A stretch of 64,000 nt of DNA from the NCBI RefSeq assembly GCF_007115105.1, contig NZ_SULJ01000004.1, positions 62,001-126,000 of the forward strand, in the 5' to 3' direction. Of this stretch, positions 1 to 9,210 are shown one piece after another (within the stretch, counting starts at the first letter, position 1; every line of letters starts with the position of its first letter). Made by a program: the position numbers and the translations under genes. Origin of the DNA: Clostridium sp. HBUAS56010. Lineage in GTDB: Bacteria > Bacillota > Clostridia > Lachnospirales > Lachnospiraceae. Under the pieces are notes generated by a model that was not told the origin of the DNA, did no database searches, and saw only the letters and a list, made by a program, of their open reading frames with translations.

Positions 1-57
1 CAAGTGGTGATTTTACAATTTCATTTCCGGTAAATAATTATCAAATGAACGCTGCTT

Positions 58-579
58 CTATGCCTGTTTCGGTAAAATATCCTTTGCTTCCAGTACTGCA
101 ATCAAAGTTTCTACCTGATCATTAATCTTTCCAAACTCTTTTTTATTCGAATATTCCATACTGGTTACACGGAATGTAAGGTCGTCCAGTTTTCGTGCAG
201 TAATTTCCTGCTTAATCTCCAGAATCTCCATTCGATCAGACAGATTTTTGACATCTGCCTTGAGTCCGCTTACCTCAGTCTTGAGACTCTGGACATCGCC
301 CTTAAGCTCTCCTACTTCTCCTTTGAGACTTTGGAATTCGCCCTTAAGTCCTCCTACTTCCCCTTTAAGACTTTGGAATTCGCCCTTAAGACCTCCTACC
401 TCTCCTTTGAGACTTTGGACATCGCCCTTAAGCTCTCCTACTTCCCCTTTAAGACTTTGGAGTTCGCCCTTAAGCCCTCCTACTTCCCCTTTGAGACTCT
501 GGATATCCTCTTTCAACGGATTAATTTTGTCGTCCATTATCGACGAGATTGCCTGCAAATCCTCTTTGGTCAATGCCAT
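58..579 (-). CDS. coiled-coil protein with 14-residue tandem repeats
   Basis: Hypothetical protein of 173 residues, function unknown. The start at 579 is chosen because GGGAG lies 8 nt upstream; an in-frame ATG at 603 would add 8 residues without a better ribosome binding site. After a short head (MALTKEDLQAIS) the protein is six 14-residue units of the type LKGEVGGLKGELQS (residues about 29-112), then a less regular helical tail with hydrophobic a/d positions. No signal peptide or membrane segment is seen. The regular heptads predict a long parallel coiled coil. The unit number may vary between strains because the DNA repeat is nearly perfect. No neighbour explains its job. Confidence 0.75.
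   Translation of the reverse strand: MALTKEDLQAISSIMDDKINPLKEDIQSLKGEVGGLKGELQSLKGEVGELKGDVQSLKGEVGGLKGEFQSLKGEVGGLKGEFQSLKGEVGELKGDVQSLKTEVSGLKADVKNLSDRMEILEIKQEITARKLDDLTFRVTSMEYSNKKEFGKINDQVETLIAVLEAKDILPKQA
244..495. repeat. 42-bp tandem repeat array inside the coiled-coil gene
   Basis: About six consecutive 42-bp units encode the 14-residue heptad pairs. Units differ at a few third positions and at alternating sites (G/E in GGLKG versus GELKG, EFQS versus DVQS). Neighbouring units with identical protein sequence suggest recent duplication. Confidence 0.85.
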
Positions 580-777
580 ATCATCAACTCCCTTTTCTCG
601 CACACTGCTATATGTGGATTATATCATGGTCAAAGTATAAAGTCTATGGAATTATCAAGGTTCTAAGATCTTCCATATAACCCAAAACTGCCTGGAATCA
701 TCTTCTTTCCTCTTCCAATTATGATATCATAAATATAGCAATAATGCAAACATATGTTCGATATTTTTGCAAAAAAC

Positions 778-805
778 AGACCGGCTTCCCATAAGGTTCC
801 GGTCT
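778..805 (-). terminator. intrinsic terminator of the 81-residue protein gene
   Basis: The stem AGACCGG/CCGGTCT is followed on the minus strand by a T6 run, just after the stop of the gene ending at 812. Confidence 0.75.
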
Positions 806-811
806 ATGTTC

Positions 812-1057
812 TTATTCCGCCTGTGCCTCTGTCTTTGATGAAACAAGCAGTTCCTTCAAATCCATAATAGACATCTCATGCTCGTCCAAAATTGTTGATA
901 CTTCCTTGAATTGCTCTAACTTTATTTTATCCTGAATGTCTTTTTCTCTTTCTCCTAATGTAATCAGACAATCCTTATACTGTTTGATGGATTCCTGCAC
1001 CTCTTTTAATTCTTCTTCCAGTTTTTGAAGCGGTGTCTTTCTTACTCCTCTTGGCAT
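812..1057 (-). CDS. small charged coiled-coil hypothetical protein
   Basis: An 81-residue protein of unknown function. The ribosome binding site AAGGAG sits about 10 nt before the ATG. The sequence begins with a basic patch (MPRGVRKTP) and then forms two charged helices (about residues 10-35 and 40-72) separated by a short turn, as in a helical hairpin. It has no membrane segment or recognisable domain. It stands alone between intergenic stretches and has its own terminator downstream. The basic N terminus could bind nucleic acid, but that is only a guess. Confidence 0.65.
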   Translation of the reverse strand: MPRGVRKTPLQKLEEELKEVQESIKQYKDCLITLGEREKDIQDKIKLEQFKEVSTILDEHEMSIMDLKELLVSSKTEAQAE

Positions 1058-1252
1058 ATTGGTTCTCTCCTTTTCAAGAATTTATTATCAACCATATATT
1101 AAAAAGTATATGCGCAAGAGTTTTTATTTATTACTTTCAAATCTTGTCTGAAACATTTTTTCTTTCAAACATTTTTCGAATATTATAAGTTTAAAACAGA
1201 CCTTCCACTTTTCTTTTGCAGGTTTTTATTCCACTTATAGACCTTATGATTC

Positions 1253-2242
1253 TCATGTTTTTCGATCTGCTGAACCTGCGGCTTTATCTTTCTGCCTGTA
1301 CTCTTTTGGGGACATACTGTAATATCCACGGAATATCCGGTGAAAATAACTGGTGTTGTCATACCCTACTGCCAGTGAAATATCCGTGATAGAAAGCCTG
1401 GTGTTCAAAAGTAAAAAGGAAGCCTGATTTAATCGTTTAATCTGTAAAAGCTGTTTATAAGTTCTTCCAGTCAGTTTCTTAATGGTCCGGCTCAGCCAGT
1501 AAATATTATAGTTTAATAATTCTGCAAGTTGAGTCAGCTCCCCTTCTTTATAATTCTCATCAATAAACTTTAAAACCTGAAAGATGATTTTCTGTTCAAA
1601 CCCTTCATTTGTGTGGCGGATCTTATCCGTATAGTGCATGAGCTGTAGAAATAAAAGTCCCATGGTAATCTGATTTAAGCTTCTTTTATTGGGTTGATCA
1701 TACAAAAGCGTCCAGACCATATTTTCAACCAGATTCTGTACTGGAAGCACGTCTGCCACCTGAAAATGCAGATAGCTGGCATAACGGGGATCGAAACAAA
1801 GACTTCCTACCAGAAACTCTCTTAGAAGATTCTCTTCTTCCCCCATCATCTCAAAAGTGGTATCAAAAAATTCCGGCAGAATAATAAAGTTTACTGCAAT
1901 GTCTTCCTCTCCCGCAGGAAATATCTCCTGGGTTGCATGTTGATTGAGAAAAAGAAGCTCACCTGTTTTTAATATTACCTTTTCCCCGTCGATCAGATGA
2001 GTGGTATGACCTTTGCACATGTAAATAACTTCAATATAATTATGTTTATGTTCTGGAAAATGCACGAACCTGGTATGGGGTCTGATGCGGATCAGCTTTC
2101 CATGCTCCAGCATCTTTTTGCTGTCAATCACCAGATCTCTGCCTTCTGTATAGCGGGTCCGGTCGATCTCAGTCCGCCCGTTTATAATCTCCTTTTCTTC
2201 ATCCGTAATGATTCCCAGACGGTCTATAATCTCCTGGTTCAC
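1253..2242 (-). CDS. AraC-family transcriptional regulator with N-terminal cupin
   Basis: A 329-residue regulator. Residues about 50-135 form a cupin-like sensing domain (H-rich segment FPEHKHNYIEV, then GELLFLNQ), and about 220-320 an AraC double helix-turn-helix ending in the typical YDNTSYFHRIFRGYYSMSPKEYR. Such proteins usually sense a sugar or small metabolite and activate a nearby operon. The start is a GTG with AGGAGG 9 nt upstream. It follows the MORN-repeat membrane protein gene by 15 nt and probably shares its transcript. No transport or catabolic operon adjoins it, so the ligand cannot be inferred. Confidence 0.85.
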   Translation of the reverse strand: MNQEIIDRLGIITDEEKEIINGRTEIDRTRYTEGRDLVIDSKKMLEHGKLIRIRPHTRFVHFPEHKHNYIEVIYMCKGHTTHLIDGEKVILKTGELLFLNQHATQEIFPAGEEDIAVNFIILPEFFDTTFEMMGEEENLLREFLVGSLCFDPRYASYLHFQVADVLPVQNLVENMVWTLLYDQPNKRSLNQITMGLLFLQLMHYTDKIRHTNEGFEQKIIFQVLKFIDENYKEGELTQLAELLNYNIYWLSRTIKKLTGRTYKQLLQIKRLNQASFLLLNTRLSITDISLAVGYDNTSYFHRIFRGYYSMSPKEYRQKDKAAGSADRKT

Positions 2243-2257
2243 CTGGAAAGACCTCCT

Positions 2258-3100
2258 TTATTCAGTCTCAAATCCAATAAAATTTTTCCATCTGTCATCT
2301 TCCAGCTCTTTCTCTGTCAGAGTATAGGCATGGCTCTTTTCTTCGTTTGCCATCAGCTTGTAGGTAACCGTACCTGTCTCATCCTCATCCCTGATCCAGC
2401 GGTCATCCAGCACAATCCGCCCCTCTCTGGTCTGGAATGTCCAGGATGCACTTTCTCCCCCTGCATTGGTACTGGAGTAAACAACATTTCCCTCCATCTG
2501 GTCTTCCAAAAAAACACCTTCTTTGGCACTTAACTGGTTAATATCTTCTGTCACACCGTCATAGTAGTTGTAACCACTGGCTCCGCTCCCGTTCATTCTG
2601 CCATTTTTCCAGATTCCATAAGAATAATCATACCGCTGTCCCTCTTCAAGAGAAATCACCTGTAAAGCAGTGCAGAAGCCACTTGGAAGTCCATCACGAA
2701 ATTCCCCATAAAAAACAGTAGAAGGTTTTAGAAAAACAATGCCTTTAGAAAGAGAATGTCCCTTTTTCAGCACGGCTCCATCATACATAAGAGGGAATTC
2801 TTTCCAGGGAATCTCGTAACTGTTTAATAATCTTGCAGTTCCTTCCAAATCCTTGCTGGCAAAACGCAGCATTAAACTATCTAAAAATTCTTTTTCTTCA
2901 GAAGAAAGAGAGATTTCTCCTTCTGGTTTTGTTTCTAAAGATTCCTTTAAAACAGCAGACTCCTCTATCTTTGATTCTGCTATATTCTTTCTGTTTTCAA
3001 AAACCCATGCTCCCAAAAGCCAAAGCACTAACACTGCCGTCATGCCCAAAGCTGCCATTATGCGGAGGTGATTCTTATTGGTACGATCCAGCCATCTCAT
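2258..3100 (-). CDS. membrane-anchored MORN-repeat-like protein
   Basis: A 280-residue protein with a short basic head, one membrane helix (about residues 13-33) and an outside region. Residues about 125-215 contain three MORN-like units (YGEFRDGLPSGF, YGIWKNGRMNGSG, GVFLEDQMEGNV). MORN repeats form beta-hairpin ladders that often contact lipids or proteins; in bacteria the role is usually unknown. GGGAGG precedes the ATG. The gene lies 15 nt after the MocR-type regulator and 15 nt before the AraC gene, so the three may be one operon. No catalytic motif is visible. Confidence 0.7.
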   Translation of the reverse strand: MRWLDRTNKNHLRIMAALGMTAVLVLWLLGAWVFENRKNIAESKIEESAVLKESLETKPEGEISLSSEEKEFLDSLMLRFASKDLEGTARLLNSYEIPWKEFPLMYDGAVLKKGHSLSKGIVFLKPSTVFYGEFRDGLPSGFCTALQVISLEEGQRYDYSYGIWKNGRMNGSGASGYNYYDGVTEDINQLSAKEGVFLEDQMEGNVVYSSTNAGGESASWTFQTREGRIVLDDRWIRDEDETGTVTYKLMANEEKSHAYTLTEKELEDDRWKNFIGFETE

Positions 3101-3115
3101 AGCTTATTCCTCCCT

Positions 3116-4537
3116 TCACTCACTCAATTCCCAGGCATTATAAAGAAGAGAAAGTCCTTTTATAATCTCCGCTTCCGTAAGGCTGGCAAATCCAAGAACA
3201 ACCGTCGGAGGATATGGGTTATGTTCCTGATGGATAAAATAACCTGACATTCCATAAACCTTAACCCCTGCCTCCCCTGCTTTTTCCACGAGAAACTTTT
3301 CCGTTCTATTTTTTTTATCCGTCAAAAGAAGGTGTAATCCTGCATATTCCCCCTGTATTATAAACTGACTCTCGAATGCTTTCAGTTCCGAAACCAGCAC
3401 ATCATGCTTGGATTTATAGACAGCCCTCATCCGGTTTAAATGCCGTTCATAATGCCCCTCGGCCATGAACTGATTAAGAATCTTCTGGTCAATACGGGAA
3501 ACTGTGGAAGCATAGAAACTCACCTTTTTCCGGTAAAGAGACAATAAAGCATCTGGCAATACCATATAGCTTACCCGAATGGCAGGAGCAATGGATTTTG
3601 AAAATGTTCCGATATAAATCACCCGCTCTTGCTGGTCCATACCCTGGAGAGCGGGAATCGGCTGACCCTTATAGCGGAATTCACTATCGTAATCATCTTC
3701 AATCAGATATCTTCCCTCTTTCTTGTATGCCCATAACAAAAGTTCCTGCCTTCGTTTTACAGGCATAACAATCCCTGTCGGATACTGATGGGAAGGCATG
3801 ACATATGCGGTATCCGCACCGCTTTTTTCCAGAAGTTCCACATTCATTCCCTGGTTATCCATATAAACAGGGACAACATGATAGTTCAGACTGTCAAACA
3901 CCCGGTATGCCTGTTTATAGGTTGGATTCTCCATTGCAATAATCCGGCTATCTGTCAGAATCTGAGACAATAGCATAAGCAGATATTCACTTCCTGCTCC
4001 CACGATGATCTGATCTACAGAACAATTAACTCCCCTGGCAGAATGAAGATAGGTCCGTATTGTCTCCCGAAAGGAAACTTCCCCCTGAGGATCTCCTGTT
4101 AAAAATAATTCCCGGTTATCATCCACCAGCGTATTCTTGGATATCTTTCTCCATGTATTAAAAGGAAATGCACCAAGATCAATTCCCCTTGGGGAAAAGT
4201 CTACTTCATATTCTTTCTTTTTCTCTCTGAAACTTTTCGAAAAAAAAGGGATTTCCTTTTCTCTTTGTTCCTGACCGGTATGAACCAGACCATCAATTTT
4301 TAAAACGTAATATCCTTTATAAGGAACGGCTTCAATATATCCTTCCGACAGCAATTGTTCATAAGCCATCTGAGTGGTACTCCTGCTGATCTTTAAATGC
4401 TCTGCTAAAAGTCGGGTAGATGGAAGACGGGTGGATGGTTTTAAATTACCTTTTTTTATCTCTTCCTTCATATAATTATATATTTGAATGTAATAAGGCA
4501 GACCTGCCTGATTCTTAAGCGGAATCATCAGCTCCAT
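3116..4537 (-). CDS. MocR/GabR-type regulator (GntR HTH fused to aminotransferase fold)
   Basis: A 473-residue PLP-dependent regulator. Residues about 12-78 are a GntR winged helix (LPSTRLLAEHLKISRSTTQMAYEQL); residues about 115-473 are a class I aminotransferase fold with the PLP-binding lysine at K314 in TFSKSIAP and the conserved DDYDSEF at 281-287. Family members use PLP or an amino-compound adduct as effector (PdxR, GabR, TauR). The start at 4537 is taken because AAAGGGGGA precedes it; an upstream ATG at 4600 has no such site. No pdx, gab or tau genes are adjacent, so the target is unknown. Confidence 0.88.
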   Translation of the reverse strand: MELMIPLKNQAGLPYYIQIYNYMKEEIKKGNLKPSTRLPSTRLLAEHLKISRSTTQMAYEQLLSEGYIEAVPYKGYYVLKIDGLVHTGQEQREKEIPFFSKSFREKKKEYEVDFSPRGIDLGAFPFNTWRKISKNTLVDDNRELFLTGDPQGEVSFRETIRTYLHSARGVNCSVDQIIVGAGSEYLLMLLSQILTDSRIIAMENPTYKQAYRVFDSLNYHVVPVYMDNQGMNVELLEKSGADTAYVMPSHQYPTGIVMPVKRRQELLLWAYKKEGRYLIEDDYDSEFRYKGQPIPALQGMDQQERVIYIGTFSKSIAPAIRVSYMVLPDALLSLYRKKVSFYASTVSRIDQKILNQFMAEGHYERHLNRMRAVYKSKHDVLVSELKAFESQFIIQGEYAGLHLLLTDKKNRTEKFLVEKAGEAGVKVYGMSGYFIHQEHNPYPPTVVLGFASLTEAEIIKGLSLLYNAWELSE

Positions 4538-4634
4538 AAAAATCCCCCTTTCTTCATAATAGAAAATGCCACACGTCCTCATTTTGCGGTCATGCAGCAT
4601 CTCTTTATCTGACCGGCACGTCAGCCTGTCACCA

Positions 4635-6308
4635 TTATTTTTTAATTTTAAAAGAACTCTTTAAGGATACAATCCGGTTAAATACCAGATGATCCGGTGT
4701 GCTGTCCTTGCAGTCAATACAGAAAAATCCGTTTCTTACAAACTGGAAGCTGTCATATGCTTTTGCCCCTTCAAACCCAGGTTCCACATAGCAGTTCTTT
4801 ATGATAGTAAGGGAATTTGGATTAATATTCAGACTTCCGTCTTCATTCAGTTTTCCCTTTTCTTCATCTACAATGTTCTCATACAGACGGCATTCTGCCT
4901 GAATCGCTGTAGAAGCAGTTACCCAGTGAATGGTTCCCTTTACCTTTCTTCCCTCAAATCCAGAACCGCTTCTTGTCTCCGGATCATAAGTACAGTGAAC
5001 CACTGTCACATTGCCATCCTCATCCTTTTCACAGCCAGTACAGGTTACAAAATAAGCATTCATCAGACGCACTTCGTTACCCGGGAAAAGACGGAAATAC
5101 TTTTTCACAGGTTCTTCCATAAAATCTTCCCGCTCAATATAAAGTTCTCTGCCAAAAGGTAACTTTCTGGAACCAAGTTCCGGATTCTCCATGTTATTGG
5201 CTGCATCCAGATATTCTATGGTATCTTCCGGATAGTTATCAATCACCAGCTTAATGGGGTCCAGAACCGCCATCATTCTGGGGCGTTTCAGCTTTAAATC
5301 TTCCCGGATACAGTATTCAAGCATGGCGTAATCCACAGAACTATTCGCCTTTGATACTCCTACCAGATCCACAAACATGCGAAGTGCTTCCGGTGTATAC
5401 CCCCTTCTTCTCAGGGCTGCAATGGAAACCAGACGGGGGTCATCCCAGCCATCTACCACCTGGTCTTCTACCAGTTTTTTAATATAACGCTTACCAGTTA
5501 TTACATTGGTCAGATAAAGCTTTGCAAACTCAATCTGGCGCGGAGGATTGGCAAATTCACATTCCTTTACCACCCAGTCATATAACGGTCTGTGATCTTC
5601 AAATTCCAGTGTACAGATGGAATGGGTAATCTCCTCAATCGCATCTTCAATTGGATGAGCGAAATCATACATGGGGTAAATGCACCAATCATCGCCTGTA
5701 TTATGATGGGTCATACGGGCTACCCGGTAGATAACCGGATCACGCATATTAATATTCGGAGAAGCCATGTCAATCTTTGCACGAAGCACTTTCTCTCCAT
5801 CCTGATATCTGCCTTCCTTCATCTCTTCAAAAAGCTTTAAGTTCTCTTCCACGCTCCGGTTCCGGTAAGGACTTTCCTTTCCGGGATTCTTAAAATCTCC
5901 CCGGTATTCCCGGATCTCATCGGCTGTCAAGTCACAGACAAATGCCTTTCCTTTCTTAATTAAAAGAACTGCCCGGTCATACATCTCCTGAAAATAATTG
6001 GACGCAAAGAAAAGGCGGTCTTCAAAATCAGCCCCCAGCCACTTCACATCTTCCATAATGGATTCTACAAATTCTGTCTTCTCTTTTGTGGGGTTTGTAT
6101 CGTCAAAACGGAGGTTGAACTTTCCACCATACTTTTGAGCAAGACCATAGTTAAGCAATATGGATTTTGCATGTCCAATGTGCAGGTAACCGTTTGGTTC
6201 CGGCGGAAACCTGGTCTGTACATGATTGTAAACTCCTTCTGCAAGATCCTTATCTATCTCCTGTTCAATAAAGTTTTTCGAAACCACTTCTTCTTTGATC
6301 TCTTCCAT
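4635..6308 (-). CDS. glnS: glutaminyl-tRNA synthetase
   Basis: Class I aminoacyl-tRNA synthetase of 557 residues that charges tRNA-Gln directly with glutamine in the cytoplasm. [15 protein letters not shown] (HIGH at 43-46) is the ATP-binding motif; [20 protein letters not shown], the [12 protein letters not shown] region and the C-terminal anticodon-binding beta barrels match GlnRS rather than GluRS. The usual KMSKS-type loop (MSKR in E. coli) is replaced by ITGKR at 270-274. Many Firmicutes lack GlnRS and use GatCAB amidation, so this gene is a Clostridia-type acquisition. GGAGG precedes the ATG by about 8 nt. Confidence 0.93.
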   Translation of the reverse strand: MEEIKEEVVSKNFIEQEIDKDLAEGVYNHVQTRFPPEPNGYLHIGHAKSILLNYGLAQKYGGKFNLRFDDTNPTKEKTEFVESIMEDVKWLGADFEDRLFFASNYFQEMYDRAVLLIKKGKAFVCDLTADEIREYRGDFKNPGKESPYRNRSVEENLKLFEEMKEGRYQDGEKVLRAKIDMASPNINMRDPVIYRVARMTHHNTGDDWCIYPMYDFAHPIEDAIEEITHSICTLEFEDHRPLYDWVVKECEFANPPRQIEFAKLYLTNVITGKRYIKKLVEDQVVDGWDDPRLVSIAALRRRGYTPEALRMFVDLVGVSKANSSVDYAMLEYCIREDLKLKRPRMMAVLDPIKLVIDNYPEDTIEYLDAANNMENPELGSRKLPFGRELYIEREDFMEEPVKKYFRLFPGNEVRLMNAYFVTCTGCEKDEDGNVTVVHCTYDPETRSGSGFEGRKVKGTIHWVTASTAIQAECRLYENIVDEEKGKLNEDGSLNINPNSLTIIKNCYVEPGFEGAKAYDSFQFVRNGFFCIDCKDSTPDHLVFNRIVSLKSSFKIKK

Positions 6309-6382
6309 CTTTCTTCCTCCATGTCAGTACTTCCAATAATACATAATCATACCATACTTCATCCATTTCGAAAAGGGGGGAT

Positions 6383-6658
6383 TTATTTTCTTGCGGCTTC
6401 GTTCCAGATTTCCAACTTTTCTTCATATTGCTGATTGATCCATTCCAATGCCTGCTCTCTTCCTTCTTCTGAAAAAGGAAATGCGCACCTGGTCTTTTGC
6501 TCTTCCGGAGTTGCTTCATAACTATAGGGTTCTGGATATACCGCTGCCAAAAGCTCTTCTCCTTCTTTATTCAGCCGGTAACGCATCCCTTTCATACTTC
6601 CAGTATAGGCTTCCTTTTTAAAAAACTGCAAAGGCACAAATGTATTTGTTTCCAGCAT
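6383..6658 (-). CDS. hypothetical protein, 91 residues
   Basis: A small cytosolic protein of unknown function. AGGAAG precedes the ATG by 9 nt. Sequence features are FVPLQFFKKEAYTGSMKGMRYRL near the start, which reads as a beta hairpin with a glycine-rich turn, and an acidic helical C-terminal half rich in E, Q, W and Y. There is no membrane segment. It lies between glnS and an L,D-transpeptidase gene, with no obvious functional link. The aromatic content and clean start make it a credible gene. Confidence 0.6.
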   Translation of the reverse strand: MLETNTFVPLQFFKKEAYTGSMKGMRYRLNKEGEELLAAVYPEPYSYEATPEEQKTRCAFPFSEEGREQALEWINQQYEEKLEIWNEAARK

Positions 6659-6733
6659 TTTCCATCTTCCTTTCTTCTTTCTCTGGCTTCTATTGGTTTT
6701 ATCGTCTCAATTTCCCTAAAATTAAGAGAAGGA

Positions 6734-6767
6734 CTGCTCATCTGTTTCCAATCAAACAAATGAGCAG
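6734..6767 (-). terminator. terminator after the first L,D-transpeptidase gene
   Basis: The stem CTGCTCAT/ATGAGCAG with an inner GTTT/AAAC extension is followed on the minus strand by a pyrimidine-rich tract. It lies just downstream of the stop at 6783. Confidence 0.65.
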
Positions 6768-6782
6768 CCCATATCTTTATCA

Positions 6783-8471
6783 TTACATTCCCGGACCAAT
6801 CTCCTTCTTTCCAGAACTTTGAGGAACTCCCGGACCAGCCGGGGCCTGGGCAGATGATGTTGGAGTCACTGCAGGCGCAGTGGATTGGGGAGCCGTCGTT
6901 GGTGCAGGGGCAGTTGCTGCCGGTGTGGTTGCTGCCGGTTGCGTCGTCACCGGAGCGGTTGTGGTTGGTGAAGTTGTCTGATCAGGCGCCTTTGTCTCCT
7001 CTGGCTTTCCTGATCCTCCTGTAGAAGTCTTTGCCTCGGTTCCAGGTAAATGGTAACAGAGAACCGGTATTCCGGCATTGATATTTTCAAAAATCGTCTT
7101 CGCCACAGCAGGAGGTAAATTGACACATCCATGAGATCCTCCGGTCTTATAGATGGAACCTCCGAAGCTGCTGCGCCACTTGGCATCATGAAGTCCGATA
7201 TTACCATTAAACGGCATCCAATAAGATACCGGAGTTCTGTAGTTTTCCCCTTTTAAGGTGGCATCCCGCTCTTTATAGGTAAGGGAATATGCCCCCGCCG
7301 GAGTAGACCAGCCTTTGGACTCGTTGCCGGATACAAAATCAGAATCAACAATCAGCTTTCCATCTTTATAAAAATACAGATGCTGTGCTGTCAGATTGAT
7401 CTCTAAATATGTATTACCATAGTCTGTGCTGCCATGGCTGGCTGCTTTCTGTTTATAAACAGGTTCTCTGGTCTGACTGCTGCCGGAACGGATCAGTTGC
7501 GCAAGTTCGTCTGCTTCTGAGCTTTGATTAATCTTCCAGCCATAACTTCCTCCGGTGATTTTCACAGTCTTCCCATAAGAAGTCTTTAAATTCTTTGCTT
7601 TGTATGCCGTATCATACCGGTCAGCCAGTTCCTTTACAAAAGACTTTACTGATCCGCTGTCCAGATACACCTTACCGTTTTCATCCGTTTTGATCCATTT
7701 GGATATTATGTCTCCGCCAAGAACCTTTTTTTCATCACCCATTTTATAGGTAATGGTAGTATTTACATACTGATTCATGGTCTGGACCCTGCTGACAAGT
7801 TCCGGATCATCTGTAGGGATTTGGGGTGAGATATACGCGTTTGCCTCTTCGAGAGAAAGTTCTGGTTTCAGTTCTTTTACTGCTTCAGATATTGCTGTCT
7901 TTGCTTTATTAAGATCCAGTTCTTTTCCCTCTTTGGCAGGTATAATATGATATCCCTGACCAGATCTGTAATCCGAAACAGAAGCATCCATTGCTTTATC
8001 TTCCGCATTTTCTTTCATAAAAGGGAACCCAGACACTGTCTGCTCAAACTTTTCCTCATTATAACGGATCATGGTATTAAGTTCGTATGACTGCGGTTTT
8101 TTTAAGTGCTTTACCCAGGAAAGAGGCTTCTGATCTGCCACCAGTTGTTCTAAGGTTCCGTCAAAAACAGATTCCAGCGCGATATCGCTGCTTTTTAATT
8201 CTTCCCTGTCCCCTCCCCGCAGCTGAATGGTTAATTTGTAATCTCCAATGTTGGTGGAAATCATCTTCTTCACCTCTTCGGGAGACTTTTTTGACACATT
8301 CATCCCGTTGATGGTGGTGTTTGGGAAAAACACATGATTATAAGCTCTTCCCATCTGAACGTATGTAAACGTAGCAATCAGTGCTGCTGCCACAGTTCCG
8401 GTTCCGATCACTGCCCAGCCTTGTAATCCAAAGGATCTCTTCTTTCTGCTACGCTGCTTTTGTTTTTCCAT
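6783..8471 (-). CDS. membrane-anchored L,D-transpeptidase (YkuD) with Pro/Thr/Ala-rich tail
   Basis: A 562-residue cell-wall enzyme. A basic head and one membrane helix (about 15-37) anchor it outside. Residues about 50-340 carry two related alpha/beta units of the type preceding YkuD domains in Clostridia. YkuD spans about 354-474, with H428-D429 and SHGC at 446-449; C449 is the catalytic nucleophile that forms 3-3 peptidoglycan cross-links. Residues 480-562 are a low-complexity Thr/Ala/Pro tail, probably a wall-spanning spacer. A paralogue lies at 13673-15082; both share the order YWMPFNG..G.HDA.WR..FGG.IY. The gene runs divergently from the 8654 gene. Confidence 0.9.
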   Translation of the reverse strand: MEKQKQRSRKKRSFGLQGWAVIGTGTVAAALIATFTYVQMGRAYNHVFFPNTTINGMNVSKKSPEEVKKMISTNIGDYKLTIQLRGGDREELKSSDIALESVFDGTLEQLVADQKPLSWVKHLKKPQSYELNTMIRYNEEKFEQTVSGFPFMKENAEDKAMDASVSDYRSGQGYHIIPAKEGKELDLNKAKTAISEAVKELKPELSLEEANAYISPQIPTDDPELVSRVQTMNQYVNTTITYKMGDEKKVLGGDIISKWIKTDENGKVYLDSGSVKSFVKELADRYDTAYKAKNLKTSYGKTVKITGGSYGWKINQSSEADELAQLIRSGSSQTREPVYKQKAASHGSTDYGNTYLEINLTAQHLYFYKDGKLIVDSDFVSGNESKGWSTPAGAYSLTYKERDATLKGENYRTPVSYWMPFNGNIGLHDAKWRSSFGGSIYKTGGSHGCVNLPPAVAKTIFENINAGIPVLCYHLPGTEAKTSTGGSGKPEETKAPDQTTSPTTTAPVTTQPAATTPAATAPAPTTAPQSTAPAVTPTSSAQAPAGPGVPQSSGKKEIGPGM

Positions 8472-8653
8472 TTATTTCCTACCTCTTTACTAGCCTTTTA
8501 GTTCAGCATTCATTATAACTTAAAAACCAGAAATATGTCTAAATATTTCCGGTATATTTCTTGACGTTTTTATTACGATTTTTATTTAAAATGTCTCACA
8601 ACCGGTTTTCATCTATCATAAAATGAAGGTAAGAACACCCCAAAGGATCCGCT

Positions 8654-9145
8654 ATGACACGTTTTGTCCCTGTTTACGGAACCGTTATTTCCGTCAATCC
8701 ACAAACCTCTTCCCAGTCAGATTCCTGCTCCGTCTTTATCTCGGTTATGAGCGACAATATGGGGGAAGTAAATTTTATTGTTGATGCCGATACTTATGTG
8801 CTGGATCAGCATACCTTTGAAAATGGAGATTCCATTATCGCCATCTATGACACCAACGGACCGGTTCCACTGATCTATCCTCCACAGTTTCATGCCGTTA
8901 TACTGGCAGAAAATGACGATGATTATGAAGCTATGTTCGATTATTTTAATCAGGACCTTTTAAATACAGACCAGACATTAATGCTGAATATTTCAGATAC
9001 AGATGATATCGACATCCTTCTTCCCAACGGACAAATTTTTGTTCAAAATCCCGGAGGACATTATCTGTTTGTCTTATATAAGTATACGACCCGCAGTCTT
9101 CCCCCAATCACCACCCCTGATGAGATCATTGTTTTCTGTCCCTAG
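8654..9145 (+). CDS. hypothetical protein, 163 residues, beta-rich
   Basis: One of only three plus-strand genes in the window. AAAGGA lies 7 nt before the ATG. No family recognised. The N terminus (FVPVYGTVISV) and the alternating hydrophobic pattern suggest a small beta barrel followed by an acidic region rich in Asp (LNISDTDDIDIL). There is no signal peptide or membrane helix. It is divergent from the L,D-transpeptidase gene and shares a bidirectional terminator with the converging NiaR-type operon. The very acidic composition is notable, but the function cannot be inferred. Confidence 0.65.
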   Translation: MTRFVPVYGTVISVNPQTSSQSDSCSVFISVMSDNMGEVNFIVDADTYVLDQHTFENGDSIIAIYDTNGPVPLIYPPQFHAVILAENDDDYEAMFDYFNQDLLNTDQTLMLNISDTDDIDILLPNGQIFVQNPGGHYLFVLYKYTTRSLPPITTPDEIIVFCP

Positions 9146-9165
9146 GAACTGTCCGAAACAAATGA

Positions 9166-9205
9166 AAACACCTGGCTTTACGGTATTCCCAAAAGTCAGG
9201 TGTTT
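9166..9205. terminator. bidirectional terminator between convergent genes
   Basis: The stem AAACACCTG/CAGGTGTTT, with A and T runs on the outside, lies between the stop of the plus-strand gene (9145) and the stop of the NiaR-type gene (9211). Confidence 0.75.
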
Positions 9206-9210
9206 ATAGA

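Noticed and set aside
244-495. CRISPR array
   Set aside because: Repeats are directly adjacent 42-bp coding units without unique spacers, and they keep a reading frame.
248-666. Long plus-strand frames opposite the coiled-coil gene
   Set aside because: They are mirror frames of the repetitive codons, without a ribosome binding site, and give low-complexity protein (repeated SPLSPPTSPLRLW-like units).
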